From: Monosporascus cannonballus
Lineage: Eukaryota > Ascomycota > Sordariomycetes > Xylariales
Reading direction: 5' to 3'
Length of the DNA: 64,000 nt
NCBI GenBank assembly: GCA_004154925.1
Contig: QJNS01000286.1
Span: 29,965-93,964 of the forward strand
Position numbers and translations under genes: made by a program. The notes under the pieces are model-generated. The model worked only from the letters and a program-made list of their open reading frames with translations, was not told where the DNA came from and searched no databases. How positions within the stretch are numbered: the first letter of the stretch is position 1; each line of letters opens with the position of its first letter. Below are positions 38,101-52,612 of the stretch, in pieces.

Positions 38101-38769
38101 GCAGGTAATAGAATTTATTTTTCACTTTATAAATAAAGTCGATAAATATAATAATTTAAATACATCATATACTAAGATATAAAAATAACTTAACAGGTTA
38201 TAAAGAATATAAGAATATATCTATTAAAAGTTATAAAATATCAAAAATTTAAAAGAATTAAATAAAAACATTTTAAAGATTTAAAATATAATAATAAAAG
38301 CGGTTAATAATGTTATGATCATAATATATAAACTAAAATATACTAATATACTGTAATTCTAAATTACGAAGTTTTAACTAGTAATTATATTATTTTAAAC
38401 GTTATTAATTAGTTGAAATTATTATAAAACTACTAGTTTAATATTTATATAGTTATAAATATAAAACAACTTTCCGCTTATAATAAAAAATATTAAGAAC
38501 AAAATTAATTATTTTATAATTTCTAATTAAACATAATATTAAATGATTCATTTCGATATAATATTATTTAATATATATAGTAAACTTTTAAAACAATGAT
38601 AAATTTATTAATACAATGTTTTAATTAATAAAGAAATTAATTATATAAAGTATTTTTTTCGATAAATATAATACTAAAAAATTTGAATTTTAATATTAAG
38701 TTGGATATAAAAATAGATATAAATATAAAAATGCAAATATTGATTTTTTTTTAAAAATAATTTTTATTA
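35159..38769. other. Very AT-rich stretch, no recognised gene or repeat family
   Basis: Starts with the second ATAGC copy and continues as nearly pure A+T with very few CpG. A more GC-bearing island at about 35,545-35,700 has an imperfect inverted repeat (GCGGCcctttTAAGCCGC) and a TATATATA motif; it could be the edge of an LTR or a small DNA element, but I found no partner copy in the window. Confidence 0.5.
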
Positions 38770-41700
38770 ATAATCCGTATATGTTAAAAATGTGGTTAAA
38801 GAAAATGTATGCCAGTTATTCGGCGTCTGTGTTCTCGTAATATGGTAAAAAGTAAGAAAATTTCGTAAATCGGTCGATAATTACGAAATTACTGTCGTAA
38901 TGTACTTCCGTAATTGGATTTTTGATATAAGAAGTTTGGTAATAAAATCGAATGTAACTAAGTATTATGGTCGTTTTACGATTAATAATGGCTGTAATTT
39001 TCCGTATAGCTTATGTCGTCGAGTTTTTGCTTTAGCGCAAATATTACATTACCGTATAATTTTTTGTATCGTTAATTTTATTTTAGGAAAAGAATATATG
39101 CGTTAAAGTCGTTTTAGAGTTTTGTAAATCCTTGGATATCCGTATAACTGATATTCGTATATTTTTTATATTAGATTTTTTGTGATATTTTTCTAAAACT
39201 TGTATTTTGTCCGCTTTTTGATTTTTTGGAAAACCGTTATTATATTGCTGGATTTTTTAATATATATCGAAGGGTACTGCCCGAATTGTCGTAATTTATC
39301 GTAAGCGTAGGTATCTTTTTATAGTAATATTAAAAATTATATAGCTAACTTTAACCAATTTCTTTTTAAGATCTGGTTATTTGCTTAAGATATTTGCTTT
39401 ACTGTTCTTTAAGCCCTTTTTGTAAATAATAACAAAGTCGAAGTTCGCCAATTTTTCTGCATATCGAAGTTATCGTTTTGTAAGTTCCCTGGTTATGGTA
39501 AATCGGGTAAGATTTTGATAATCCGTATAAACCTTAATTTGGTATAAGCTTTCTTTTAGAAAGTGCCTGAATTTTCGAAATACTATAATAATGGCCATAA
39601 ATTCCTTATTTGGAATACCGTAATTAAATTCGGTTTTTTTAACTTATACGAAAAAAATATAATAAGGTATAATTTGCCTTAATTATTTCGTTATCCGATT
39701 ATTACGCTTAACGCGTAGTCCGAAATACCGGTTTTTAATTTAATAAAACGGTTTGGATTATATATAATTAGTATTAGTTTGTTGATAATCGCATTCTTAA
39801 AATTCTAAAATTCTTTTTCCATATCTGACGTTTATTTGAACTTTTTTTTTCGTAAGATTTATTAAGAGTATGGCGATTTTGCTGAAATTTCGAATAAATT
39901 TCTTGTAGTAATTGGCGAATTTAAGGAATGCTTGTACCTCCTTAACTATAATTGGCGTCTGTTATTTTGTAATTGCAGCGATTTTCTTCGGGTTTATTTT
40001 AATATGTTCTGGGATAATAATATATTTTAGATATTTTATTCCCTATATATGGAATTAAATTTTTCCGTATTAATAAATAGTTTTATATTTTGTAAAGTTT
40101 AAAAAACTTTATAAACGTATCGTACGTATATATTTTTGGTTTTTAAGAAAATAAAAATATCGTCGAAAGAACAAACGACGAAAATATCGAACTATTTTTG
40201 TAATACGTAATTAATTATTTATTGGAAAGTTATTAATACGTTCGTAATTACTATTAGTATAATTAAATATTAAAACAGTCCGTATTTCGTTCTGAAAATT
40301 ATTTTTTTTATTTGTATTTTTTTAGTTTTAATAATATTATATCCGTTTTTAAAATCGAACGTTATAAATTATTTGGTTCCGTAAAATTGGTTTTTTATTT
40401 CCGTAATTGGGGGTAATAATATTCGATCCTTAATAATAATATTATTTAATTGTCGATAATTAATTAAAAGTTAGAATTTCTTATTTTTTTAGGTACGAAA
40501 AATATCGGATATTTTGCCGGTAATTTCGAAGGTCGAATTTATTTTTTTTATAATCGATTTTTTAGGTATTTCTTGAAAATACGTAATTTGTTTTTATTAA
40601 GGTTATAAATGAGGTAAAACTTTGTCGAAAATCCTTCTTTAAGAATTATTTCATAATCTTATTTACTATGTTTTAATAATTTCGTATCGAGTTTTTTTAA
40701 AAAGCTGCTTATATCTGTAATATTATGGTAATATATTAAATAGATTTTTTAATTTCTGGGGTTATTATTTTTGTTATTTTAAATCGTTATTTAGTTATTT
40801 TAATTTCGTTCTAATAGTAATAATAATATAATTTTTTCTAACACCTTTTTTTTTATGTTTTATTTCTTTGGGTAATAAGGTTTTAATCGTATCTTCATGT
40901 TTGTATTTGTCGTTATTATCAATCGAATATTAAGATCTTAATTTTCTTTTTTTATTTATTAATAAGCTATAAGGCGAGCCTTACTTAATTAATCTCTTTA
41001 TTAATTAAGATTTCGTACTGGCGTATCTATAGTAATCTTAAAATTATATTGTAATTTTTAAATAGAATAAAATTGAAATTAATTGTTTGGTATTATCTAT
41101 AAATAAAAATCTTAAAGTAATTAATTTTGCGTATAATTTTTCTATTATTATAAACGAATTTTCAACTTTCGGTATTCGTTGTTATATAGAGTTTTAATTT
41201 ATATCTTTATAGCAATTTGAATTTATTGATTATATCCGGTATAATATAATTTCCGCCTAAAGCTCCGTAATTTATTATTACGATATATTAGTACGTTCCG
41301 ATTTGTATTTCCAAACTGATAAAATCGTTAACGTTTTTTATTGTCGTATTTAAAAAAATTTTTAGAAATTTCCCTTAATTTCTTTAGGTTTTATTATTTT
41401 ACGACTTTTTTATAGGTAATTTGTTTTAATTTTTATTCGAATTTAACGAATTTTATTTGTGTTTTTTCGTTTAACGTGTTAAGTTATTATATCTGTTATT
41501 ATTATCGGCGTATTATTTTTTCGAATCGTATTAATTACTTTTAATTTTTTTGGTAATTATTTTTTTTATTAAATGAATTATTTTTTATGTTTTCGATTAT
41601 ATCTTATTATGCGTCGTTTTAATTATTATTGTAAAGATCTTTTATAAATTAATTAATTTTTTCCTTAATAATGTTTTCTTTTATAGAGGTTTATAATAAA

Positions 41701-43635
41701 TGCTAATTAAAAATGGAAATCTGTAATAATTTTTTAATAATGTTGTTTTATTATGCGTTAGATTAATTTCTTTTTCGTTTAATAATTATATTATTTATAA
41801 TAACAAAAAGGGTTTTCTTACGGGCGTTATTTTTTTCGGGCCAGTTTTTTGTTTCGGCCAATTGCTAGATATATTTTAGGGTTATAGTTCGAAGCTGTCG
41901 ATATTATTGCTTATTGTCCTTGTTATTTCCGATACGGTTTGAAAAATCGAATCCCTTATAATATATACGAGTAATTTGTTCGTAAATATGCTGCTTTTAT
42001 TTTTCGTAATCGGGATACTTTTATCGTTGACAGTATATAATATGTATTTTGTCGTATTAATTAGGAATTCCGGAACATACTTTTTTTTATTTAGCTTTGA
42101 TATTTGCGTAATTATCCTTATAATGCTTTTTGTTATATTTGCGATATTTATTAAGTTAATATTTTAATTTTTCGCATTTTTATCAGATTTTTTATTATAA
42201 TAATCTTTATCGGACTTTTTGCTATGGGCCTAATATATATTTGATTTGAATTATGTTAATAATTTTGCTATCGTTTCCTTAATTATTTCTAGATTATTTT
42301 TCCGATATAGGCGTCCAGTTATTTTGTCGTGGTTTCTTAGATTTCTTGTATTTGTAAACTTTATGTCCTATTTTGCCACAATTAAAGTATTTAATCTGGT
42401 TTTAATTTTATTTATATATAACGCCGAGTTCTATAAGTCCTGGCGCCGTTTCGTAAAAAATAAAGGGTGCGCTTTATTTTTTCCCTGTGGTAAACTTATT
42501 ATATTCCGATCGTAAAATATATTATTTTAATTTTTTGTTATTTTTTAAATTATTAATTATTAATTTTATTTATTTTTGTAATATATTAGTTTAAAGTAAT
42601 TAAATACTTAATCCGAATAAATTTATCTTTTATATTATTTTTTAACTTTTTATAAAATATATCGATAATAATATCGGTTTTATTATTTCTTTATTTTGTT
42701 TTAACCGTAAAGCTTTTAAAACTTACGGCGTATTTAGACGTAAGTTTTTTTATCGGAATTATAAGAATTGCTAGGCCGCAAATCGTTCTTTATTTAGATT
42801 GCCGAAATTATTACGTATTTTATTTTCGAAATTAATATAAAATAAAAAGATTTTATTAATAAAACTTTTTATTTAGTTTTCTTATTTTTAAAAAATTCTT
42901 TAAAATAAGTTTAAATTAATTAATAACGTTTTTCGTTAAGCATAGTCTTATTGCTAGAACCTAATCCGCCGGGTTGCTAAGATCTAGGAAACGAAAGTAA
43001 ATTCGTACCTAAGTTAAAAAGGTTTAAAGGTTGCTTTTTTTATTATAAAGCTCCGGTTTCCTAGGCTTTATACGGGCGAAGAAGGCTTAGGCAGGTGGCG
43101 TAACTCTAATTTGTCGGATTCCTTTTTCCAGTTCCCGAATTCCGCCTGAAATTATTAAATAAGGGTCTTCTAAACATTAATCGATATTTTAAAAATATTA
43201 AATATTGCTTAAAGTTTAACGGTATTACTAAACAAAAGCTTATAACATATAACGGTTAAACGATTTAAATAATTATTAAATTTTAGTCGTACGGGTTTAT
43301 ATTAGCAGGAATATCGTGGGAATTTGAGCAATAAATATAGTAACGTTTTACGTCTCGTAATATTAAGGGTACTTCAGATAATAAATTATTATTAATAAAT
43401 ATTACAAGGTAAAGTTATTTAAATTATAGAAATAATAAGCGTATATATATTAGTTCTTAGTATTACTACTTATTTCTACTTAACCGTACTTAGTGGATTT
43501 TTGCTAAGCGGTTGCTTAATGCTAATCAATTATATTCAGCAGATTTTCGCTAAGCACCTATTACGTGATCCGAGAGGTGGTCCATGTCATCTTCGTTGAC
43601 CGTTTTCTGAGGCCGAAGCCCGTTAGGTCGTAACA
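38770..43635 (-). mobile_element. Second Ty3/gypsy relic, RIP-mutated, 3' end missing
   Basis: Minus-strand order from right to left is LTR, gag, reverse transcriptase, RNase H, integrase. A degenerate zinc knuckle (YFNCGKIGHKVYKY, with Cys changed to Tyr) is near 42,345-42,395. A reverse-transcriptase active site (FDDIFIF) lies near 40,145-40,195. Integrase segments include CAKAKTRRHKLYGKLQPL (about 39,045-38,990), VTFDFITKLP, and YDSNFVIIDRFTKFSYFLPY (about 38,900-38,840). Homology fades at about 38,770 inside the integrase core, so the 3' end and its LTR are lost or unreadable. CpG is conspicuously retained. It shares its LTR and adjoining sequence with the relic at 46.2-52.6 kb. Confidence 0.82.
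43241..43635 (-). repeat. 5' LTR of the second gypsy relic (approximate start)
   Basis: Right end ..GGTCGTAACA at 43,635 matches the right end of the LTRs at 46.59 and 52.61 kb (consensus around CCGTTTTCTRAGGCCG). The left part aligns with the same LTRs around TTTATATTA. A section near 43,490-43,560 holds two related GCTAAGC motifs not seen in the other copies. The left limit is uncertain by tens of bases. Confidence 0.65.
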
Positions 43636-46227
43636 AATAAAGCCAATTTTTTCAAAAGAAAATCAAAATCTAATACTTAATTTTAAAAGATTATATTGTA
43701 TATATAATATTTTAACTTAAATATATAAAACCTTTTTATTTGCCGTTAATATATTAAAAATATATCGAATTTATAACTAATATAAAACATTACGATATGC
43801 GTTAAAATTAATTAAATGTTAAACGTTATTAAAAAGTAAACTTTTTTATTTCGCGTTTAAATTGCACAATAGTTTATTAAAAATTATTTTACAAAGATTT
43901 AAAAATATCTTTTAAATGATCCGACCTTATTTAATATATAATTATAAAATCGAATAAATTTCTTTTTAGAAAATTAGTATTTATAACTATAAATATAACT
44001 AATACTAATATTAAGCTATAAAGATATAAAAATAAAATAAAATTTTATAAATTTTATAACTGCGAAATTATATATTAACTTTGTTTTTTCTCTTTATAAT
44101 AATATTTTACTTTAGTATTTAATATCGAAAAATTATTCATTACTTAATTGTTTTTAAAGAAACACTTTATAAAACTAAAATATAATTTACTTCAACAGTA
44201 AAAACTATAAAGTAATTATCTTATAGGAAAGATATAATATTTATTGTACAATTTATATTGTTTTATAAATTTCTACAAATTTAACTTAACCTGAAAAATA
44301 GATCGCAAACTTAAATAAACTTTATATTTCACTATAAAAATATATTGCAATAATTGAATATATATTTAATATACTTCTTTTATTATATTAGTAATAAAAA
44401 CTTAGTAAAAGTTATTATTTTAATATAAATATATTATTAGGTTGTTAAATTAACCAAATGTTAGTATATTTACAATATATTATAACAATATATTTAACGG
44501 AATAAAGACTTTAATTAAAGAATATAAAGATTTATATAAAATATATTTATTAAATAAAATAATAATAGTATATCATAATCTTTCAATTTTTAAAATTTAT
44601 TAGTTTATTAATATAATATAAACCTTTTTAAGATATATGTATATATATTTCTAAAGTAGTTTCTCTTAAGTAAAAACATTTATATTATTATAATATATAA
44701 GCTATAAATTAAAACGAATTATAATAATAATTAATATTTAGAAAAACGTTATAACAATTATATATATATATATTATTATTAACCCTTTTAAATGTTTAAA
44801 CTGTTTAAATTACGAAATATCTATTATATTTTATAAATAATCTGAAGTCTATATTGTTGTAATAAGAAATGTACTAATAGTTTCATAAATAGAGTTTTAT
44901 ATTTAATTGAATTTTAAATATTACTTTAGTAAACACAATATTGACGAATATATATTTAACTTTTTATCATCTTACGTTAATAATAGTAAATTACGCGTAT
45001 ATATTCGATTTTTTAACTAATAAATTATACCTCTTTTAATCACAGTAACAAGCTTTTCGAGTATCTAACTTTTTAAAATCTCTTTAATTTATCGACCATT
45101 TATTAAAACTTTTAATAAAGCAAGTTTTACATTTTATATTAAACGCAGTTTTCTATATTTTATAATCGATTTAAATAATACTTTTATTATATGAAATAAT
45201 ACAAAAGATTTGCATTTATAAGTCGAAAAATAATTCTTTTACTATTTTTATAAATGAAATTGTATAACAAAAACATATATTTAATTTTAATTTCATTAGA
45301 AATTAAAATTAAAATAATTATAAAAAAATAAATCTAAAACATTTAAAATCTTCAAGAATTTAAGAAAATAAAGATCGCATAAAAACAATTAATTATTTCT
45401 AAAACAATTTACTTATTTGATTTCTTTCATAAGTGCTATTTTATATTAAATTTCTTTTATTTAATTAATAATAAAAGTTTTCTGGTTAAAATATATATCT
45501 CATATATATATATACATATTTTTATACTTTAATTCATATCTGAAGTATATAGAAACATTTATTGAAAAATAAGTTATAATTTATTGTTACTAATATTATA
45601 ATACCCGTTTTTAAATACTTAAACGCTTTTTTTAAAAAACGTTCTTTTTATCAAATTAAATATTTCGAATAGTAATGTTTTAAGTAAGTAAAAAGATTAG
45701 TATTTACAAATATTCGTAAATATATAACGAGTATGATAATATATTAAAATCTTAAACAATATGTTTTAATATACTGTTCGATATTATATATATAATATAG
45801 TTGTAAATTTATTAAACAAGTTCTTAAAACTTATAATTAATCATTGCTATATTAGCTGTTATAATAAATAAATATAGTAAGTTTTATATTAAATTAATTA
45901 AAACACAACACAGTTACATATTTCAGTATATATATATAATATCACTTGAAAAATACTTATAATTAAAAATAAAACTAATTTACTAATATTTTACTACATA
46001 ATATATTTTAAATTTTTATAAAATATTTTCATTTTTATTTCAGCTTTAATATATGAAATTAACTTTTTCAGTATAGTATTTAAAATAATATAGTTATAAT
46101 ATTTTTCAACATAATCTTTTTTAAAATATATAGTTGTTATAATTAATTATTTCTAACAAAAATCTTTATTTTAATTTTTAAAACTCTTTTTACAAAATAC
46201 TTAAATATACTATTTAAACGCTTTTAT
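43636..46227. other. Very AT-rich stretch, nothing recognised
   Basis: Nearly pure A+T with short TA repeats (for example near 44,760 and 45,500). No coding or repeat family could be identified on either strand. Confidence 0.6.
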
Positions 46228-46588
46228 TGTATGTCAGCTAATAAGTTTCACTAATTATTAAATATAAGTTATAAAGGTTTATATTAAAGAATATTGTAAT
46301 TTCTTAAAAAATAAACATAATAATTAAATACGTTTCGTAATATTAAAAATATTTTAACTATAAAAATTTTATAATAAATTAGTATTATTTAAATTACAAA
46401 ACTATATATATATTATAACTTATTATATTTATTCAGTTTAATATTGAAAACTTTACGTTTAATTTTATTAAGTTCGGCTTTAAAAGCTTGACGTTCGATC
46501 TTATCGAGCTATTATATAACTTAGCTTATTTAGCCCGTAAATCTCTATTACAATTCTTTTTAAGGCCGTATTTTATTAAGTTGTAATA
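46228..46588 (-). repeat. Left (3') LTR of the third gypsy relic
   Basis: Ends with TTAAGTTGTAATA (46,576-46,588, terminal CA changed to TA). It contains GACGTTCGATCTTATCGAGC, matching ACGCTCGATCATGTCGAGC in the right LTR. A local duplication-like segment (ACTTTACG.. then GCTTGACG..) near 46,450-46,495 differs from the right copy. Confidence 0.65.
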
Positions 46589-49500
46589 TGATTTTTCTTT
46601 TCTATATTCTTCGTTTTAAAGATTTATTTTTTTATAAGTTATTTTAATTTTATTTATTATGTTAAATCGTATCGAGAAAAATTTTAATAGAAAATCTAAA
46701 ACGCGAAATATTTTACTTAAACATATTATTTTACGTATCCTAAATATATTTATATATTCCTAGTATATTTATCGCAGTTTATTATTTTATTACGATTTTA
46801 TACTAAAAGTTATTCCGATACAAAAAATATATAACGTAAAATAAAATACTTTACAATGTTAGTAAATTTTTTTATCTTTTAATTTAAACGTTTTATTTTT
46901 AATTATTTATAAGCAAAATCCGAATTTAAAAAGTCAGAAGAAAAAATAAAACGGGAGTAAATTAAAGTTCGTTATTTTCGAAAACAAAAGAAAATATAAT
47001 CTAACCGTATATCGCGTACGTTAATGCGAGATTTATAGGCTTTTAAGAAATTAAATAAGTTAAATCGGAAAAAAGATTAAAAAACAAATAATATATTATA
47101 CGAATGTTGTTTTAAATATTATTAAATCTTTTAACTGGTCGGAATTAAAAAGTACCGATTAGATTTTTATAAACATAATTAACTAAGATATCTCTAATCT
47201 AGCGGCGTTACTGTTAATAAAAATTCTTTAATAAGTATTAAATATTTATAAGATTTTTATAGATTTCTAGATATTTTCGAAATTCCAATAATCTTTTCAT
47301 TTTTTTACAGTACTAACTAAGTCTGTTTTCTTTTTATATGTGAAAGACCTTTTTCTATTTTGTATATATTTTTATTTTCTGCTTTTATATTATCTCGTTC
47401 CTTATATACTTTAATAACATTCGTTTTTAACTTAAGTAAAGAAATATAGAAAACGGAATAAAACTTAACTTTTAGTAAAACTTTAAAGTAATAATTATTT
47501 TCTAAAATCTTTTTAACAATTTTATATAAATCGATATATTTAAAAGCAACTTTTTTATTAAGGTTTTTTATTTAAATATTTTTATAACAAAGCAAACAAT
47601 CTTTTTCTTTTAAACAATTTATTTCTTTTTAATTTTTTCTAGGAATAATATTTGCTTATTTAATTACGTATAAAGTTTTATTCTAGTTTAACTTTTTAAT
47701 ACAATTATTTAAACTATATCTAAAAATATTATCTTGATTTCAATAATGTTATGGTATATATTTTGGCAAAGTTTTAATATAAAATCGAAAGTTTTATATA
47801 CTAGAATTGTTTTAATATTTGTATGTGTACTAATATTGCAAATTAATTAAACAATATACAGTTTTCTATTTTAATTACTTTATTTATAGTTAGTATAATA
47901 TTATAAATACAGTTTTATTGTTTAATTTAACTATTTTATTTATCTGTTCGTGTAATCTTAAAAAGCGCTAAATTACTTATAATTTAGGCCGATTTAAAAT
48001 ATAAAACTTTATTAAAAGTTTTGAAATTAACGTAATTTCTTTATTAAAAATAATTTTATATAGTAATTTTTATAACTTCAAATTGTTTCTAAAAATTTTA
48101 TATTATTTATTCGGTAATAGTATTTTTTAATAAGATAAGAATTACGAAAACTTTGTAAATTTATTAATAATTACAAAAATATTACTATAATATAGTTTTG
48201 TCGTTGAACCTTTATAGAAAAACCTTTGATAATAAAATTTATAACAATTTAATTCTTTAATCTTTTTAAAATTACTAATAGTTATACTTTTTTTATAAAC
48301 TTTATATCGTTATATTTTAGCTTTATTGCAAAAGTTATATTATAGTCGCACTTTCTAAATCAATATTTTTATTTTTAAAAAGTAATAAATACGTTAAAAT
48401 CGTTTTAAGGTGTTATAAATCCCGAAATATCCGTGTAAATAACGTTTATATATATTACGTAAAAAGTCTATTTAATATTTATTAATAAATCATTGTTATA
48501 CCTTTTATTTTTTTAATATATATTATATACTAGAGCTCGTACTGTTAAAATTTAGTATAAATACAAATATTTTTAACGTTATATCGAATATGGTACAGTT
48601 AATTTTAACTAACCTTTTTTCGAATTTTGGTCGTTTGCTTAAAATATCCGTTTTGCCGTTTTTTAAATCTTTTTTGTAAATAAAACGAAATCGAAATTTA
48701 TTATTTTTTAACATATCATAATAATTATTTCGTAAGTATTTAAATCGTGATAAAATATATAAAATTTTACTAATCTGTATAAATCTTAATTTAATGGGTT
48801 TTTATTAAAAAAATTTAAACTTTTAAAAAGCCGTAATAATAATTATAAATTTCTAATTTAAAGAAACGTAATTAAATTCGGCTTTTTTCAATTTATATCT
48901 AAAAAAATACGTTAAAATGGAATTTATCTTAATTGTTTCGTTATCGAATTATCGCACTTAATACGTAATTCGAAATATTGGTCTTTAATTTGACATAGCA
49001 TATTAAATCGTATATAATTGATATTTATTTATTAATAATCGTGTTTTTAATTTTGTGAAATGTTTCTTTATTTATAACATTTTTAAAGAACTTTCGATAC
49101 AATTAATTAAATATATAACAAATTCGCTAAAGTTTGGAATAAACCTACTATAACAATTAGAATATCCCAAAATATTTATACATTTTTAATTATAATTAAC
49201 GTTTACAATTTTATAATTGTAACAATTTTCTTAAGATTTATTTTAATATATTATATAATAATAATAGATTCTATATATTTTAATATCTATTTATAGACTT
49301 AATGTCTTTTGCGTTAATTGGTAATTTAGCATTTTAGAAAATTTACCAAAAAACTCGATAAACATTTTTTATATTTACGTTTTCCGATTTCGAATAAATA
49401 AGAATGTAGTCAAGAAAATATATAACAAAAATATGGAAATATTTTCGTAATATATAATTTATCATCTAGTAGAAAATTATTAATATGTTAGTAAATTTCA

Positions 49501-52249
49501 TTAACGTAATCAAATACTTAAATAATTTATATTTCGGTTTAAAAGTTACTTTTATTTATATTTTTTTAAATCCTAGTAAAGTTATATTTATTTTTAAAAA
49601 TGAACATTCTAAATTATTTAGTTTCGTAAAATCGGCTTTTCCGTTTTATAATTAGAAGTAATAATACGTTATCCTTAATAACAATATCGTTTAATTAGAA
49701 ATAATTAATTATAAATTATGCTTTGCTATTGTTTTAAAAAATACGAAAAATATAAAGCTTTTTACAATAAACTATAAAGTTAAATTTATTTGTTATAACG
49801 AATTTTTTAAATATTCTTTTAAAACGCCTAATTCTTTTTCGTAAAGATTATAAATAAAGTAGAATTTCGTAAATAAGCTTTTTAAAAAAATTATTTGTAT
49901 TTAAAATCTTATAATAACATATTAACTTATTTTTTTATTTTTAAGATTATTATTTTAAATCATTATTTAATTACTTAAATTTTGTTTTAATAATAATAAT
50001 AATACGTCGTATTTTTAATACTTTTTTTCGTTTTATAATTTTTCTGTTTTAGTAGTAAAATATTTGTCGTATTTTTATATTTATAATTATTTTTAATAAA
50101 ATATTGAAAGTTTATTTCGTTTTTATTTATTTAGTAACCAAATAGAAGAAAAATTTTCTTTGACTAAGTTTTCGTTAATTAAAATTCCGTATTAATTTAC
50201 TTATAGTAATTTAAGAATTCTATCGCAATTTCTAAATAAAACGTTATCGAAATTAATTAATTAATAGTGTTTTTAAACAAAAATCTTTAAGTTATTAATT
50301 TTCCGTTAAGTTTTTCGTTTTTATAACCGAGATTTTAACTTTTAGCATTTGTAATTGTATTAAATTTTAATCTATATTTTTATAATAACTTAAACTTAAT
50401 AATAATATTTAGTATTCTAAAATTTTCATTTAAAATGTCGTAATTTATTATTACAGTATATTAATACGTTTCGATTTATATATGTAAAGTAAATAAATTA
50501 TTAACGATACTTATTATTACGTTTAAAGTCTTTTTGAAAAATATCTTTTAATTTTTTTTAAATTTTGTTATTTTACGGCTTTTTTTAAATAATTTTTTTT
50601 GGGATTTTGTTCTGGAATTTATCCAATTTTATTCATATTGGAATATATCATATATTAAATTAGTAAGTGTATCGTTTTTATCAGGGTATTTTTTAAGCTA
50701 TATCAACTTTTTGTAATTAATTTAAAATTCTTTATTTTATTAAATAAATTGTTTTTTTTTCGTATATCGTATAGTAGCTTATTTGACCTTTTATAACTTA
50801 TTATATTTATAATAAAAGTATTAAATAAATTAATAAAATTTTAATACTTGTATTTTTAAAAAATTTATATTAATTTTTAAAATGCTTTATTATATATTAA
50901 ATTTAGATTTTCGCAAAATAATAATTATATTAATTATAAAAATGGTATTTATAATTTTTTACCTAATTCGATAAAATAAATCGTTTATAGATATCCCTTT
51001 TTAAAATAATAATTCGAAAATTTTAATATTATTATATATGTATCTTATTATCTTTAGATTAATTAATGAAATTAAATCGTTATATATATATATATATAAT
51101 ACGTTAACAAACAATATTTTTTGGTTATATATTAAATATTTTTATTTTTCAAAATATACCGACTACACTTTGCTGTATTAATTAAATTTTTTGTTATATA
51201 CATTTTTTATATAATTTTGATTTCTTAAAAACTATTTTTAAAAGTGTTTTTTTATTTTTCAATATCTTTTAAGTTAATTTCTTAGTTTTTATATTAAATG
51301 TCGAATTTTTTATTGTGATAAATTTTAGTTATATTAGCTTTAAATTATATTAATAACTTTATTATCATTGTTTAGTTACTTTTAAGCTTGATATAAACAT
51401 TTAGTTATTTTATTGTTATTTTTTTACAATTAAAATAATTAATTTCATTATAATTTCGTTTATTATTTGTATCAAATTCTAGATATTTTAATATTATAAT
51501 ATAGAAAATTATATCTCTTTTATTATTCTAGTTCAATTTAATATAATTAAATGATAAAATGTAATAACTTTTTAAATTATTTTTTAAATTATTTATTGTC
51601 GATGTTAATTTCTTTTATAATATACTTATTTAAAATAAATAATTATTCGATTTAAAAACCTTTCTTTTTTATATCTTTTTTTAAATATTTATATAATATA
51701 TTAATAACAACGTTAATTTCGTTTTTAATCGATTTTAATTATAAAACGTTTTAACTAATTATATATATATATATTAATCGTTTATTATAATTAAATAATT
51801 TATTATACTGCAAACCGCTTTTATTTAAATTGTCGAAATTATCGCGAAATTTATTTTCGAAATTAGTATATATAAAAAGTTTTTCTTAATAAACTTTTTT
51901 AATTTATTTATTTTTAAAAATAATCTGTTATAACAAGTTCGAATTAATTCACCGCTCTTTTTATTAGATATGTGTTTATAGTTAAAACTTAATTTATTAA
52001 CTTATTTAAAAGAAAACAAATCGAAAATAAACGTATATTTGTATTAAACAGGGTCAAAATTCTTGTAATTATATAATCTCGAGTCTTTAGGTTTTATCTT
52101 GAAAAAATTATATAAATAAAATAACTTTGACTTCTTTAATAAATTATTAAACTTTTATATTAAATTTTTCAAATCAGATTTAAGGTTATTAAATAAAATC
52201 TTTAAAAATATTTGTCGATATTTTAATAATATTAAATATTATTTAAAAT

Positions 52250-52612
52250 GACATAGTATTATTAAATAATACTTTATAATATACAATTGTTAATATTTTA
52301 ATTAATTAATAAATTTAAGTAATACAGATTTATATTAATAAAACTATCGTAAAATATTTAGTAATATGTGTAATAATTAATTATATTTCGTAATAGTAAA
52401 ACTATTTTAAATAATAAAATTTTATTATGTATTAATTTTCTTTAAGTTGTAAAAATAAGTACAATTATATATTATAACCTATTATATTTATTAGATTTAG
52501 GTTCGAAAGCTTTACGCTCGATCATGTCGAGCTATTATGTAATTTGGTCTATTTGACCCGTAGATCCTCATTGCAACCGTTTTCTAAGGCCGTATCTTGT
52601 TAAGTTATAACA
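52250..52612 (-). repeat. Right (5') LTR of the third gypsy relic (approximate start)
   Basis: Ends ..GTTAAGTTATAACA at 52,612. It shares the block from about 52,300 with the left LTR and with the LTR ending at 43,635. The start is inferred from where homology to the left LTR begins. Confidence 0.6.

Larger units (their letters stand above)
46228..52612 (-). mobile_element. Third Ty3/gypsy relic, same family as the second, more decayed, two LTRs
   Basis: A segment of about 6.4 kb bounded by two related LTRs. The minus strand preserves fragments in gypsy order. RNase H and its linker lie at 48,714-48,523 (YKKDLKNGKTDILSKRPKFE, compare KADALSRRPD in active elements). An integrase core fragment, FVIINKFTKFS, is near 48,170. 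Gag-like and reverse-transcriptase-like AT-rich sequence lies to the right. The spacing of reverse transcriptase, RNase H and integrase parallels the relic at 38.8-43.6 kb. Nearly every frame is closed. The target duplication could not be identified. Confidence 0.75.
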
